DNA of 64,000 nucleotides from JAPOXR01 sp965116115 (GCA_965116115.1 OZ220486.1:1116001-1180000), one strand, 5' to 3'; counted from the stretch's first letter, positions 8,946-18,320 are shown. The notes: generated from the sequence alone by a model not told the origin. Made by a program: numbers and translations.

Positions 8946-10404
8946 AGGCTTTGGAGGCGGCTCCCGGCAGGGGCTCCTCTGAAAATTTCCGGCCCCGGGC
9001 GGCTGCTCGGGCTGCCCCCCCCCGCTTGCGCTTGCGCTTTTTCCGTCTCCCGCGCCGCTTCCCCGCCGTCCGGCGGCGGCAGCTCCCCGTGCCAGGCAAC
9101 GGCGGCGGCGATGATCCCGTCATATTCCCTTTCGATCTGGTCCGCTGCCTCCGCGGACAGCGGCTCCCCGGCGCGGGCCGCCTCGTTGACCTCATGCACG
9201 GCCCGTTGAAGCAGCTTCCTCATCTCCGCCGCCCAGGCCTCGCCGTGAAACTCCGTCAGAGCGTCGAGTCCGCACAGGATATGAGCGACGCAGCGCCCAT
9301 GGCTCACCCCGGCTATATTCCAGTACGGGCCTGGAAGTCATGAACCGCGATGCCGGTCGCGTCCGCGGCTGCATCGCCGCGGTTTTCACCGAGACGGAAA
9401 AAACTGAGAAGCTCCGTGCAGACGACGTGAACCCAGCGGAGCCTGCCGTCGACGCGGCCCCCGGTCTTATCCATGTGCTTGACCGCGGCCTTCGCCGCCG
9501 AGGCGCCGACATGCCCGGCGAAACCGGAAAACCTCCCGGCTCCGCTGTCGAGCAAAGAAGAAACCGTTCCCGGGGACAAGGATGCGCCGAACAGATCTCT
9601 CATCAGCCCGGCCAGCCGCAGGCGCGGCATCATCTGCGCCGCCGACAGGTAACGCACCGCCGAACGAACCTCCGGACCGTACTGCGCCGGGGCCTTCACG
9701 CCCTCCGGAAAACGGCCCGCGCTCACCGCCCCGCAGCCGGGGCAGACCGCTCTGTGAACCCGGTGTTCAACGGTCTCGAGCATGACCGGCGGGATGTCCA
9801 TGACCTGCCGCCGGACATACCCCTCCGATGCCGCCCCGGCGAGAGACGCGCCGCATCCGGCGCAGACATCGGGATGATGATCCTCGACCCTGTCCGCGGT
9901 CTCGACAAGGCTCATCACCGTTCCCTTATGACCGGGCTGCCCGCCCGGCCGGCGACCCGACGAAGCTTTTTTCTTCGGCCCCCGCTTGGAAAACCCGTCG
10001 CTCGACGGCGGCTTATGACTGTTGCCGCTGTTCATTACCAGCCGCCTCTCAAGCTAGGCTCTGTACCCAAAAAATTGAAGGGCTTGGCTGATATCTGGTA
10101 TCAGCCAAGGAATCAGCAACAAGATGATGTTAAAATCCCTTGCGGCCCTTTAGGTGTGAATGCCCGGCCACATGTCATAACCCAACCTGACAAGTCAATT
10201 GTTTGGGTACAGACCCTGGGAAACGCGGCCCTGCGCAGCCGCAAGGGCCGCGGCGGCTTCATCCCACTCGGCAACGGCAGCATCCCGCTCGGCGGCGATC
10301 GCGTCACGATCCGCGACAGCCTCGGTAAGTCTCGCCTTGAGACCGGCTCCGCTGAAAGCCGGATCGGCCGTCCTGTCACGCGCCGCCGGAAGGCCGCCCG
10401 TCAT
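8945..10404 (-). pseudogene. IS66-family transposase (TnpC), broken and interrupted
   Basis: Minus-strand pieces reconstruct an IS66 TnpC. From ATG 10404 comes a coiled-coil leader (ARLTEAVADRDAIAAERDAA), interrupted by the small element at 10057-10216. The protein then resumes as LERRLVMNSGNSHKPPSSDG, GGQPGHKG, two CxxC zinc-type pairs (CAGCG, CPGCG) and HMDKTGGRVDGR. A frame break near 9310 is followed by HGRCVAHILCGLDAL. It stops at the junction with IS30 debris, so the C-terminal catalytic part is missing. Not functional. Confidence 0.82.
10057..10216. repeat. MITE-like element with 22-bp terminal inverted repeats
   Basis: 160 bp inserted in the IS66 transposase coiled-coil. The left end GGCTCTGTACCCAAA (10057 on) is mirrored at the right end by TTTGGGTACAGACCC (to 10216); the repeats match over about 22 bases with few mismatches. 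A subterminal perfect hairpin lies at 10086-10106 (arms GGCTGATA / TATCAGCC). It has no coding capacity. The right 103 bp recur at 13598-13700 and the left end recurs at 40147-40207. Confidence 0.72.
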
Positions 10405-10589
10405 CGGACCCGCTCCGCTGAAAACTGATCTGAACTCATATCCCGCATATCCACGGCTTGCGCCGTTCCGCTCAATGTCGTTTCTTAATTTCTTGACAAA
10501 GGATCCAATCACACGGACAAAACAGAATCAAGTGAAAAACCTACCTGACCAGTTACACTCTTTTAACGCAATATTGGGGGCTTTCTGAC

Positions 10590-13541
10590 ATGCACAATCC
10601 TGTGTGTGATGACTGGAAGACTGATATGCTAAAACGACGTCCTGCCCACTTTGTTCAAATCAAGGGCTTAGTGACTGTTCTCAGAGCAGAGTGCCAGCGG
10701 CTTTCAGGCCGTTTCGTCACTATTCTGTGTTTGATTGCATTTCTTGTCTTGGCTGATTGTGGCGGCGGCGGATCAGACAGTGCGCCTGCCGCTCTATCTC
10801 CTCGAACCAACACGCTTGACGAGACGCCGCCGCCTCCACCACCGCCGCCGGACAACACGCCGCCGCCGCCGCCGGACAACACGCCGCCTCCACCGCCTCC
10901 GCCGGACAACACGCTTGACGAGACGCCGCCGCCGCCGCCGGACAACACGCCGCCGCCGCCGCCGGGCAACACGCCGCCTCCACCGCCGCCGCCGGACAAC
11001 ACGCTTGACGAGACGCCGCCGCCGCCGCCGCCGGGCAACACGCCGCCTCCACCGCCGCCGCCGGACAACACGCTTGACGAGACGCCGCCGCCGCCGCCGC
11101 CGGACAACACGCCGCCGCCGCCGCCGGGCAACACGCCGCCTCCACCGCCTCCGCCGGACAACACGCTTGACGAGACGCCGCCGCCTCCACCGCCTCCGCC
11201 TGGGCAGCAATCGCAGGCGGCCTGCCCGGCAGACAGTGTCTCCACCCATAAATCGCTGGGTTTGGGCTGTATATCTCAGCAGACCTTTCGCCAGAAAATC
11301 AATACGTGGGCGGCAGGCTACCGGGCTGATCCAGCTTTTATCAACCAGTGGGGTCTGGGAGCTGTTAAGGCTGATCGTGCCTATGCCCATCTGCGGCTCA
11401 GCAAGGGAAATAACGCTAAACCGGGGGAAGGCATTACCATTGGTTTTGTTGATGATGGTATTGACGCAGGCCATCCGCATTTTGCGGACACCGAGGTTGC
11501 CAAATTTTTCTACAAAAACTTAACCGACTCAACAGGTGATGTATTTTCTCACGGAACCGCAGTGGCAAGCGTTGCCGCAGGGAGCCGGAAATCCGGAGCC
11601 AAGCCCTTCAAAGGCGTGGCTTGGGGTGCCGATGTCGCCATGTACAACATAGGCCGCCCCGGAATCGATGGCTGGCCCGGCGGCTGGGGCGCCGCCGATG
11701 TCGCCATCTACGGCATAGACCGCCCCAGCGAGGCCTCCAATGCGCTGACGGGCAGGTCATTCTACAAGAAACCCGCACTGAGTTGGGTTCTAGATGATAT
11801 TGATTCAGAACGATTCACTGATGCCTTGGATATGAATGTCGACATTCTGAATATCAGCAATGCCAGGGTTGGGCTTATTGATTACTACAGTGAAAAGGAG
11901 CTGCGCGAAAAATACCACAAAACTATTGCCCTTCTTGCGCAAACAGATGCCGAGGAAAAAACAATTCTTGTCTGGGCCGCAGGCAATCACAACCGGCATC
12001 AGTGCGTTGTTGAGGATGTAGGTCCTTTGTGTGTTGAAGGGAACCAACGAAGCAATTTCTTATACTTCCCGCTTCCGGGAGAAGAACGCACTCTTGGCGG
12101 GCTCAATGCATCTTCGCCCTTGATGTGGGCTGGACTGCCTGTCCGCATTGAAGAGCTTCGAGGTCATTCCGTGGCGGTTGTCGCCACCGGGAAAGACGGC
12201 TCCATCGCGGGTTTCTCCAATCGCTGCGGCTTAGCTGCCGATTGGTGTATCGCTGCGCCGGGGGAAGATATTCAAGTTGCCTATTTCGGACCCAGCGGCG
12301 GGAAAAATAACGTTCGGGAATGGCGAACTGATTCAGGGGGGTCATATGCGGCCCCGATGGTCAGCGGCGGACTGGCGATAATGAAGCAACTCTTCCGGGA
12401 GCAGCTGTCCAGTGCCGAACTGGTGACCCGTCTGTATAAAACGGCGAACAAGTCAGGCATTTACGCCGACAAGGCCACCTACGGGCAGGGCTTTTTGGAT
12501 TTAGGTGCGGCCACCAGCCCGTGGGGCGTGACCGCTTTCAGGATATCCGGTCAGCAGACTGCAGGCGACGCTGAAGGAATCGGTGCCGCTGGTACGGGCA
12601 TATTCACCAGCGCCGCCCTTGGGGACAGTTTTGATCATGGTCTCGCTGGACGCGAGGTCGCGGCCTTTGATGACTTGGGTGCCCCCTTCTGGTACGAGGC
12701 CGGCAGTTTCGTGCATTCCCTCCGACCCGATACGACGTCTGTCCGTTTGGACCGGCTGTTTGCCGAGACCGGCAGGGTGCGCTTGGAGGCGGGCGACTGG
12801 CGGCTGGGTGTAAGTCCGGGCGGGCGGACACAGGAATTCGGCCACCTTGCCCTTGCCTCTGACGCTGATCGCTTTGATCTTTCCATGTCTGACAGCTGGT
12901 CTGTCGCCTACTTCAACCAAGCTCGGAAAGCCGAAGAAAGTCAGTTTCTTTCAGGAATGACTGCGGAATTGCGCCCTGCCGCCCTGCCGATGATTGCCGT
13001 GCAGGCCGGCCGGCTGGCCGAGCAAGAGAGTCTGCTGGGAAGCTCGGCGTCCGGCGCTTTTGGACGGCTGGCTGGACGCACCGACTTTGTCTCGATCGGA
13101 CTGGAGACAGCCGGGCCTCCGGGGTGGCGGTTAACAACCGAGGGTGAGTGGGGTGTCGTAAGCCCGGATCGTTCCGACGGACTGATCCTTCGCGGTCTTT
13201 CAACGCTTCGTACCGATGCTTACCGTGTGGCCGCTCAGCGCAACCTGTCGGATACGGGGAGGACTCTGCAGGTTTCGCTGAAACAGCCGATCCGCGTTGC
13301 AAGCGGCACAGCCGACTTGGAACTACCGACAGGCCGCACCCTTGACGGTCGGGTGGCGGCTGAAAAGATGAGCATCGGGGTTGCCCCGACAGGGCGGCAA
13401 CTGGAACTGAGCGTGCGAATCAACCAGCCTCTGGCCGGTGGCGAACTGGCTCTGGAGGGGTTGCTGAGCCGACAGCCGGGCCACCGGGCCGGTGCTCCGA
13501 CGGAATGGGCTGTCTTGGTGGGATGGAAGACACGGTTCTGA
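10590..13541 (+). CDS. S8 subtilisin-like autotransporter, probable lipoprotein, with Pro-rich repeat linker
   Basis: 983 residues. A hydrophobic signal ends in FLVLADCGGGGSDS (about 42-64), a lipobox-like Cys57. Residues about 75-205 are a low-complexity linker of proline runs with DNT/GNT and NTLDET spacers. The S8 protease domain (about 245-640) has the triad Asp288 (GFVDDGIDAGHP), His321 (HGTAVASVAAG) and Ser585 (GGSYAAPMVSGG). The remaining 340 residues are rich in alternating beta strands and end WAVLVGWKTRF, a terminal aromatic expected of an outer-membrane barrel. The plan resembles NalP/AspA-type autotransporters. A run of five G lies upstream of ATG 10590; ATG 10626 is an alternative, since the first start leaves a long n-region. 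It stands alone among dead mobile elements, yet its frame is intact. Confidence 0.85.
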   Translation: MHNPVCDDWKTDMLKRRPAHFVQIKGLVTVLRAECQRLSGRFVTILCLIAFLVLADCGGGGSDSAPAALSPRTNTLDETPPPPPPPPDNTPPPPPDNTPPPPPPPDNTLDETPPPPPDNTPPPPPGNTPPPPPPPDNTLDETPPPPPPGNTPPPPPPPDNTLDETPPPPPPDNTPPPPPGNTPPPPPPPDNTLDETPPPPPPPPGQQSQAACPADSVSTHKSLGLGCISQQTFRQKINTWAAGYRADPAFINQWGLGAVKADRAYAHLRLSKGNNAKPGEGITIGFVDDGIDAGHPHFADTEVAKFFYKNLTDSTGDVFSHGTAVASVAAGSRKSGAKPFKGVAWGADVAMYNIGRPGIDGWPGGWGAADVAIYGIDRPSEASNALTGRSFYKKPALSWVLDDIDSERFTDALDMNVDILNISNARVGLIDYYSEKELREKYHKTIALLAQTDAEEKTILVWAAGNHNRHQCVVEDVGPLCVEGNQRSNFLYFPLPGEERTLGGLNASSPLMWAGLPVRIEELRGHSVAVVATGKDGSIAGFSNRCGLAADWCIAAPGEDIQVAYFGPSGGKNNVREWRTDSGGSYAAPMVSGGLAIMKQLFREQLSSAELVTRLYKTANKSGIYADKATYGQGFLDLGAATSPWGVTAFRISGQQTAGDAEGIGAAGTGIFTSAALGDSFDHGLAGREVAAFDDLGAPFWYEAGSFVHSLRPDTTSVRLDRLFAETGRVRLEAGDWRLGVSPGGRTQEFGHLALASDADRFDLSMSDSWSVAYFNQARKAEESQFLSGMTAELRPAALPMIAVQAGRLAEQESLLGSSASGAFGRLAGRTDFVSIGLETAGPPGWRLTTEGEWGVVSPDRSDGLILRGLSTLRTDAYRVAAQRNLSDTGRTLQVSLKQPIRVASGTADLELPTGRTLDGRVAAEKMSIGVAPTGRQLELSVRINQPLAGGELALEGLLSRQPGHRAGAPTEWAVLVGWKTRF
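10820..11205 (+). repeat. Tandem repeats coding the Pro-rich linker
   Basis: Imperfect repeats of CCGCCGCCG runs with GACAACACG or GGCAACACG spacers. The NTLDET-coding block occurs five times (near 10808, 10911, 11001, 11065 and 11160). All spacers keep frame. Such arrays change length by slippage, so linker length should vary between strains. Confidence 0.85.
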
Positions 13542-13597
13542 CCCCCGGAACGATGCGGCCGGCAAAGTGCTTTGGTTCCGCATGAGAGTGAAACGAA

Positions 13598-13700
13598 CAG
13601 CAACAAGATGATGCTGAAGCTCCTTGCGGCCATGTAGGCTTGTAAGCCCGGCCACGTGTCACAACCCAGCTGGACAAGTCAATTTGTTGGGTGCGGGGCC
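13598..13700. repeat. 103-bp copy of the right part of the MITE-like element
   Basis: Starting CAGCAACAAGATGATG and ending near TTGTTGGGTGCGGGGCC, this matches 10114-10216 along its length with scattered substitutions. The other terminal repeat is absent, so it is a truncated, older copy just downstream of the autotransporter gene. Confidence 0.7.
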
Positions 13701-13701
13701 T

Positions 13702-13760
13702 GGCAGCCTGTCATTGTTCTATTGGTGGATAAAAAGAGTGAAGTAGACGCTCCCATTATC
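13702..13760. repeat. Fragment of the CTAG-associated small element
   Basis: The stretch with GTGGATAAAAAGAGTGAAG then TAGACGC is the inverse of 17633-17680, which lies inside the element that interrupts vapC. Only the internal part is shared here. Confidence 0.6.
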
Positions 13761-13819
13761 CGACGGGATCAATGCTTTCGGTTTCTTCCCACAACCTGTT
13801 CTTGTCATCAATTACTCTA

Positions 13820-14250
13820 TGTCTGACTGCCAGGTTCGTATCAGGCGTTCGCTTTTGTCGGCGTCAGCCAGCTGCGGAGCCTGTTGAAGGGGTCCCCCGC
13901 ACGGTGGCATGATATTTCGGGCGAGGCGTAAAACGATGTCCCGAGCCTTGTGAATTTAGCAGTGCTGAAAAGGAGTATTTGCGCCGAAGATGCGTCGGCC
14001 AGTTTTGCTGAACGCCTTGGCTCCGTTAACAATGGAGAGACAGCACCCCTCTGGATCAAGCCCGCGGTTAATCAGCTTATCAAGCAGAACGAGCACGGTC
14101 GCGGTGTTCTCCGTTGCGTCTTCCATGACGCCCGGGGGATACTTGCGCCGGCAGGAGGAACCCGTGGCAGGATAGCACGGCTGCGGATCAGCAATTAAAT
14201 CAAAGATTGGCGAGACCTTCGCGCCGCACAACCCTGTGGTGACTCTCAAT
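13820..14250 (-). pseudogene. IS256-family (mutator-type) transposase fragment
   Basis: On the minus strand the frame reads VLLDKLINRGLDPEGCCLSI, NGAKAFSKTGRRIFGANTPF, then past a stop IHKARDIVLRLARNIM and QLADADKSERLI. This is the central part of an IS256 transposase (normally RCQIHKARN...). Both ends are missing, and a nonsense codon and frame breaks are present. Confidence 0.72.
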
Positions 14251-14258
14251 AGAATTAG

Positions 14259-14353
14259 GGCCTGTGGACAGTCACTTTGCCGCGATCAGACCGGCGGCTG
14301 GATAGATCGCCGCCGCGAATCTGCTATCGGTCTTGTCATACCGCGTCGCGCCG
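14259..14353 (-). repeat. Solo end of an IS5-family (IS427-type) element
   Basis: About 95 bp beginning GGCCTGTGGACAGTCACTTT, nearly identical to the left end of the fuller copy at 14785, and preceded by TTAG. It codes only the last residues of that transposase (RYDKTDSRFAAAI... on the minus strand). Confidence 0.78.
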
Positions 14354-14401
14354 GTCGATCAGCCTGCCCGCTGAGGGGATGCGGGTCCGCGCCCGTCAGT
14401 G

Positions 14402-14755
14402 TCAACCGCCCGGCCAGAACCGCAGAATCAGCATCACGACGACTGCCGCCAGACCGACCGCGCCGGCAGCCGTCCATTTCCATTTGTTCAGCGCTTGGAC
14501 GTCTTTGCGCACTTCGTCCACGGAAGCTTGCGTCTTGGCGATGTCGGCGCGGACGTCTTTGCGCACTTCGTCCACGGACGCTTGCACCCTCCCGATGTCG
14601 GCCCGCAGCCCGTCAACGGCCCGCGCGATGCGGTCTTCTGACCGGTCTATGCGCCCGTCCGCCCGGTCGATCCGCCCGTCGAGTCTGGAGATGTCGCCCC
14701 TGTCGGCATGGCGCGTCACGTCCGCCGCCGGCGCGTCCGCGTGAATATCGGTCAT
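14402..14755 (-). CDS. Small coiled-coil protein with a C-terminal membrane anchor
   Basis: 117 residues of unknown function. Residues about 20-85 are charged heptad-like repeats (DGRIDRADGRIDRSEDRIAR, then two copies of ASVDEVRKDV), predicting a coiled coil. Residues about 93-113 (WKWTAAGAVGLAAVVVMLIL) form one transmembrane helix followed by RFWPGG. The start ATG has GAGGGGA upstream. It lies between two IS427 ends, so it may have been carried or simply spared by transposition. The repeat structure and clean RBS argue for a real gene. Confidence 0.65.
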   Translation of the reverse strand: MTDIHADAPAADVTRHADRGDISRLDGRIDRADGRIDRSEDRIARAVDGLRADIGRVQASVDEVRKDVRADIAKTQASVDEVRKDVQALNKWKWTAAGAVGLAAVVVMLILRFWPGG

Positions 14756-14784
14756 GCTGATTCCCCTCTGCTTGCCTAGGCTAG

Positions 14785-15661
14785 GGCCTGTGGACAGTCA
14801 CTTTGCCGCGATCAGACCGGCGGCTGGATAGATCGCCGCCGCGAATCCGGTATCGGTCTTGTCATACCGCGTCGCGATCGCACGCAACTCCTGATTGATT
14901 TTCGCAAAGAAATTCTCGATCTGATGCTGCTGGCCGTACATATCGCGGTCGTAATCCCGAATCTTTCGCCGATTCTTCCGCGGGGGAATCACCGCCTCGG
15001 CGCCGCGCTCCTCAAGCTCCTTGAGCAGCTGGTCAGCGTCGAACGCCCGGTCGGCTGTCAAAGCCCCGAAGGACAGACCCGCTGTAAGCCGCGGCGTCCC
15101 GACGGGATCATGCTTCTGACCGGGAAGAATCACGAACTTTACCAAGTAACCGAGCGCGTCCGTGACCGCGACGATTTTGCTCGTCAGACCGCCCCGGGAA
15201 CGCCCGATGCCCTGTCGGCAGAGCCCCCTTTTTTGCCCCCGAACCCTTCTGATGCGCCTGCACGACAGAACCGTCAATGAATATGTATTCGAAGTCGAAC
15301 GCCTCGGATAACGCATTGAAAACACGTTCAAAAACACCTGAAAGCGGCTGGCGGCGGAACCGCCTGTAAACGCTGTTCCATTTGCCGAACCGCGGCGGAA
15401 GGTCGCGCCAGGGAAGCACCCGTCCGGATGCGCTGAAGCACCGCCTCAACGAAAAGCCGGTTGTCGGCCGCGGTGACGCCGGGGTCGGTCGCTTTGCCGG
15501 GAAGAAGCGGTCCGATCCGCTGCTGCATTTTATCAGTCAGCATGGTTCTCTCAGCGTTCATTTGTCTCTCTGACTGTCTTGTCTGGGGCACCGCTCCGGC
15601 GCTCGTTATAATTATTCTGGCAGCGAATCGCCCGAAGCGCAACCCGATTTGTCCACAGGCC
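14785..15661 (-). mobile_element. IS5-family (IS427-type) insertion sequence, transposase frame-broken
   Basis: 877 bp with perfect 12-bp ends (GGCCTGTGGACA at the left, TGTCCACAGGCC at the right), flanked by CTAG and TTAG, fitting the YTAR target of IS5-type elements. The minus-strand transposase is split in three frames: MNAERTMLTDKMQQRIGPLL; LPWRDLPPRFGKWNSVYRRF; then IGRSRGGLTSKIVAVTDALG to IENFFAKI... and LIAAK. The first break looks like one extra T before the PWRD segment. The second lies at GCAAAAAAGGGGGC near 15225 and would need a +1 shift. Probably inactive. Confidence 0.85.
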
Positions 15662-15790
15662 TTAGTGCTTGCAAAAAATGTTTTTCTTATCATTTTCAGT
15701 GTTTTGAAGACATTTTGTCTTTGCGAAGAATCAACTTTTTCGCTAAGAATCCGGTGATTAAGCCTTAATCGGGCAATCTTCGCCGCGTTT

Positions 15791-17035
15791 TTGACCGGGA
15801 GACACGGCATGCGCCGCCTGATCAAGCTGACCCGCTCAGGCGCGACGGCTGTCGAAAGTTTGAAAATTGATCTGAAGTCGCGGGACGACATCGAGAACGT
15901 GCTCAGGGGTCTGCAGCATCTTTATGTCAATCGCCAGCGCGGCCTTCAGCGGATTTTCGATGAAGAGTTCTTCGCCGATGTCGACCAGCATAACGGTCGT
16001 CCGGGGGACAGCCTGTGCGATTTCGACCGGCTGCGCAGCTTGGTGAACAACCACAAGCTGGCCCGCGCGATGCTCGGCCACGACGATGTCTTCGACTGCG
16101 GCGAATACGAGATGGAGACGCTCGTCGACAATGTTTCCCTTCTGACGCCGCGGATGCCAGCGTGTGTCGGCAAACTGCCAGCAGTGAGCGGCCATGAGAT
16201 CGCCGGAAAAAGCCCAGGCCGCGTTGCGCGGGCGCGCTGACAGTTTTTGCGTCGAGACGGATGGCTGTTTTCCGACGGATGTGAATCTTCTGATGGATGC
16301 GGTGCGCTGCATGATGCGGGAGACGGCGCGGTAGGCTTGCCGGCGCGGCGTTTCCGGCTGGCGTCTGAGCGCGCATCTGCAGGCCGGGCTGCGGCGGCGG
16401 TTTCACGGCGTCCGCACGCGGCGGCGGCAGATAGACCAGGTCAGCCGCCGCCTGCTCCAGGGGGAGGTGATACCGCAGAACGAGAAGGTGTTCTCGATTT
16501 TCGAGCCGAATGCGCGGCAGCTCGCTGAGGGAAAGGCCGGTTCGCCCGCAGCGCCGGGAGTTCCGATGACTGTCGTCGAGGATCAGTGCTGGTTCATAAC
16601 TGTCATTAGATCATGCAGGAAAGTTCCGATGTTCACCATGTCGTTCCGGTCGAGGCGGCGGCGCAGGAGCGGTTTCCGGACCTCCGGGCCTGCAGTTTCG
16701 ACCGCGGCTTTCACAGTCCGGAAAACCGCCGGGAGCCGGCTGCGATGCTTGATTTGAACGCTCTGCCGATAAAGGGGTATCTTTCGAAGGCGGAGCGGAA
16801 GCGGCAATCGGAACCCGGCTTCGCCGAGGCCCGCCGTCAGCATCCGGCGGTTGAATCGGCGATCAATCATCTCAAGCATCGCGGTCTCGACCGGGTGCGG
16901 AGCCAAGGCCGCGACGGCTTCGCCCGCATCGCGGCCTCAGCGGTGCTAGCCGCGAACTTCTGCCGGCTCGGAAGACTTCTGCGGAAAAGACGGCAGATGC
17001 GGAACAGGAAACGATTGCGGCGACGCGCCGCCTGA
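15791..17035 (+). pseudogene. ISNCY-family transposase, frameshifted
   Basis: The order of an ISNCY transposase is clear: LKSRDDIENVLRGLQHLYVN near the start, FDRLRSLVNNHKLARAMLGH, then frame breaks and stops. It continues with VIPQNEKVFSIFEPNARQL and, after another break, FPDLRACSFDRGFHSPENR, ARRQHPAVESAINHLKHRG and a basic tail. Near full length (about 410 residues) but split over three frames, hence inactive. The 130 bases before it are AT-rich and hold only a short hairpin (GATTAAG/CTTAATC, about 15752). Confidence 0.78.
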
Positions 17036-17460
17036 CCCCCCCCCTTCATCGAAACAGCGGCTTTCTCCCGGGTCTCTCAACCGGGAACGGTCAGCCATGC
17101 TCCGGCGGCCCGTCAATTCAGTGTCAGCAACTAATTTCCGCCATCCGGCATGCTTCGGAAACCCGGATCCGGGCCGGATCCGCGGCGGGCGGCGGGCCGG
17201 CCGAGCGGATCCGCTGCCGGCCGCCGCCGAAAACAGGGGTTTTCTGGCAGACACTGGATAGCTGGCAGGCAGCATCGCTCGTGCGAGTTTTAACATACAT
17301 CGGGACATCCCCGCGTTACAAATGTTGTGTTCTCGTCATCGCGGATGAGAACACCGGATCGGTCTCCTGTCGCCCGTCGAAGGCCTGTCCTGACAATTGA
17401 GACGCCGGGGTAGACACCATGGAACCCTGCCAGCCACGATTTTTGCAAGAGGCTCATGGG
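17036..17460. other. Gap without a recognisable gene
   Basis: Between the ISNCY remnant and the end of the vapC relic. It starts with a run of about ten C, followed by GC-rich sequence with no coding pattern, RBS or clear repeat. Confidence 0.5.
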
Positions 17461-18060
17461 TTAGCGGATCGTCTCGACCTCGACGTCGAGGTGCAGATTC
17501 CGCCAAGCGCGGTCCGCCGTATAGGTGATTTCTCCTCGTTCGCTGCCGAGGGCTAGTAGTCAAACATGGAAGAATTGATGGAACCGGCGGGTTAGGAACA
17601 GCAACCGGAAGCGTTAAAACAATTATATGTCGGGTGCGTCTACTTCATTCTTTTTATCCATCAATACAACAAATACAGACTACTAGGCCTCGGTCAAACA
17701 ACGGTTTACCTTCGAGGACGCGCGTATCAAACTGCACTCGCTCTAGCTGTCAATTCAACAATGACGGACTACTAGACACGCACGGTCGCCGAGAGAGAGG
17801 TCGTGCCGCTTCGTACGCTCCTTGAGCTGACCTGCGATTTCGGCTTGAACGGCCGAGAACGGTTCAAGCGCGAGTCCGAGCGATACCAGATCTTCCTGCA
17901 GTCCCCGGGTATCGACCTCTTCATCCCGAGCCTTCCCGATCACTTCAACTCAGTTCACGGTGGACATGACGGCGTGCGCCATGACCGCCCTCACCCGTTC
18001 GCCGCCGAGCTCGTCCTGCAGATACGCCAAGAGGGCGGACGCGTCCAGCACCACGCTCAT
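17461..18060 (-). pseudogene. vapC: VapC-type PIN-domain toxin, inactivated by a nonsense codon and an element insertion
   Basis: Minus strand from ATG 18060: MSVVLDASALLAYLQDELGG (with the first PIN aspartate), then a TGA where MSTVN-W-VEVIGKA expects Trp, EVIGKARDEE, and LSLGDRACL near the third acidic site. There a 215-bp element with CTAG on both sides (17557-17771) interrupts it. After the element the protein resumes in frame, ALGSERGEITYTADRAWRN and on to ETIR plus stop. Removing the element and one CTAG restores a 126-residue PIN protein apart from the TGA. As a ribonuclease toxin it is dead. Confidence 0.85.
17557..17771. repeat. MITE-like element with CTAG target duplication in vapC
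   Basis: Flanked by CTAG at 17553-17556 and 17772-17775. Ends are imperfect inverted repeats: TAGTCAAACATGGAAGAATTG on the left, against TAGTCCGTCATTGTTGAATT read from the right. An internal CTAGTAGTC-like unit at about 17677 shows it is compound. Part of it (17690-17775) recurs at 41949-42033 and another part at 13702-13760. No open reading frame. Confidence 0.72.
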
Positions 18061-18320
18061 GGTTCAAGTTCGCGTTTCTCCTCCTCGCGGCGCTCGGCAA
18101 TGAGTTGGTCAGCGAGCCTGCGGTCTGCGGATTTCCGGAAGCGCTGGCGTATCCGCTGCTCCACTGATGCCGGCTTCTCGATCACGAGATGGTCATCCTC
18201 TACCCGCGCCACGAGTACCTCGCCGGGCTGGAATCCGAGAACCTTGCGGATCGGAGCGGGAATGACCAGCCGACCCTGAACGCCGATCTGGACATCGGCA
18301 TGAAGCCTAGAGTATGCCAT
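18057..18320 (-). CDS. vapB: VapB-type antitoxin, AbrB/SpoVT fold
   Basis: 87 residues from ATG 18320, which has AAAGGA upstream; its stop overlaps the vapC start (ATGA), the normal translational coupling. The swapped-hairpin AbrB DNA-binding motif is clear (GVQGRLVIPAPIRKVLGFQP then GEVLVARVEDDHLVIEK), followed by a charged helical tail that would bind the toxin. It would neutralise VapC and repress the operon. Since vapC is broken it is now an orphan antitoxin. Confidence 0.85.
   Translation of the reverse strand: MAYSRLHADVQIGVQGRLVIPAPIRKVLGFQPGEVLVARVEDDHLVIEKPASVEQRIRQRFRKSADRRLADQLIAERREEEKRELEP

Noticed and set aside
10820..11205. CRISPR-like array
   Set aside because: Repeats are short, contiguous and in frame with the protease gene; no spacers or cas genes.
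10655..11480. Antisense Gly/Ala/Arg-rich frames over the Pro-rich repeats
   Set aside because: They are mirror products of the CCG repeats, with no start context or family.
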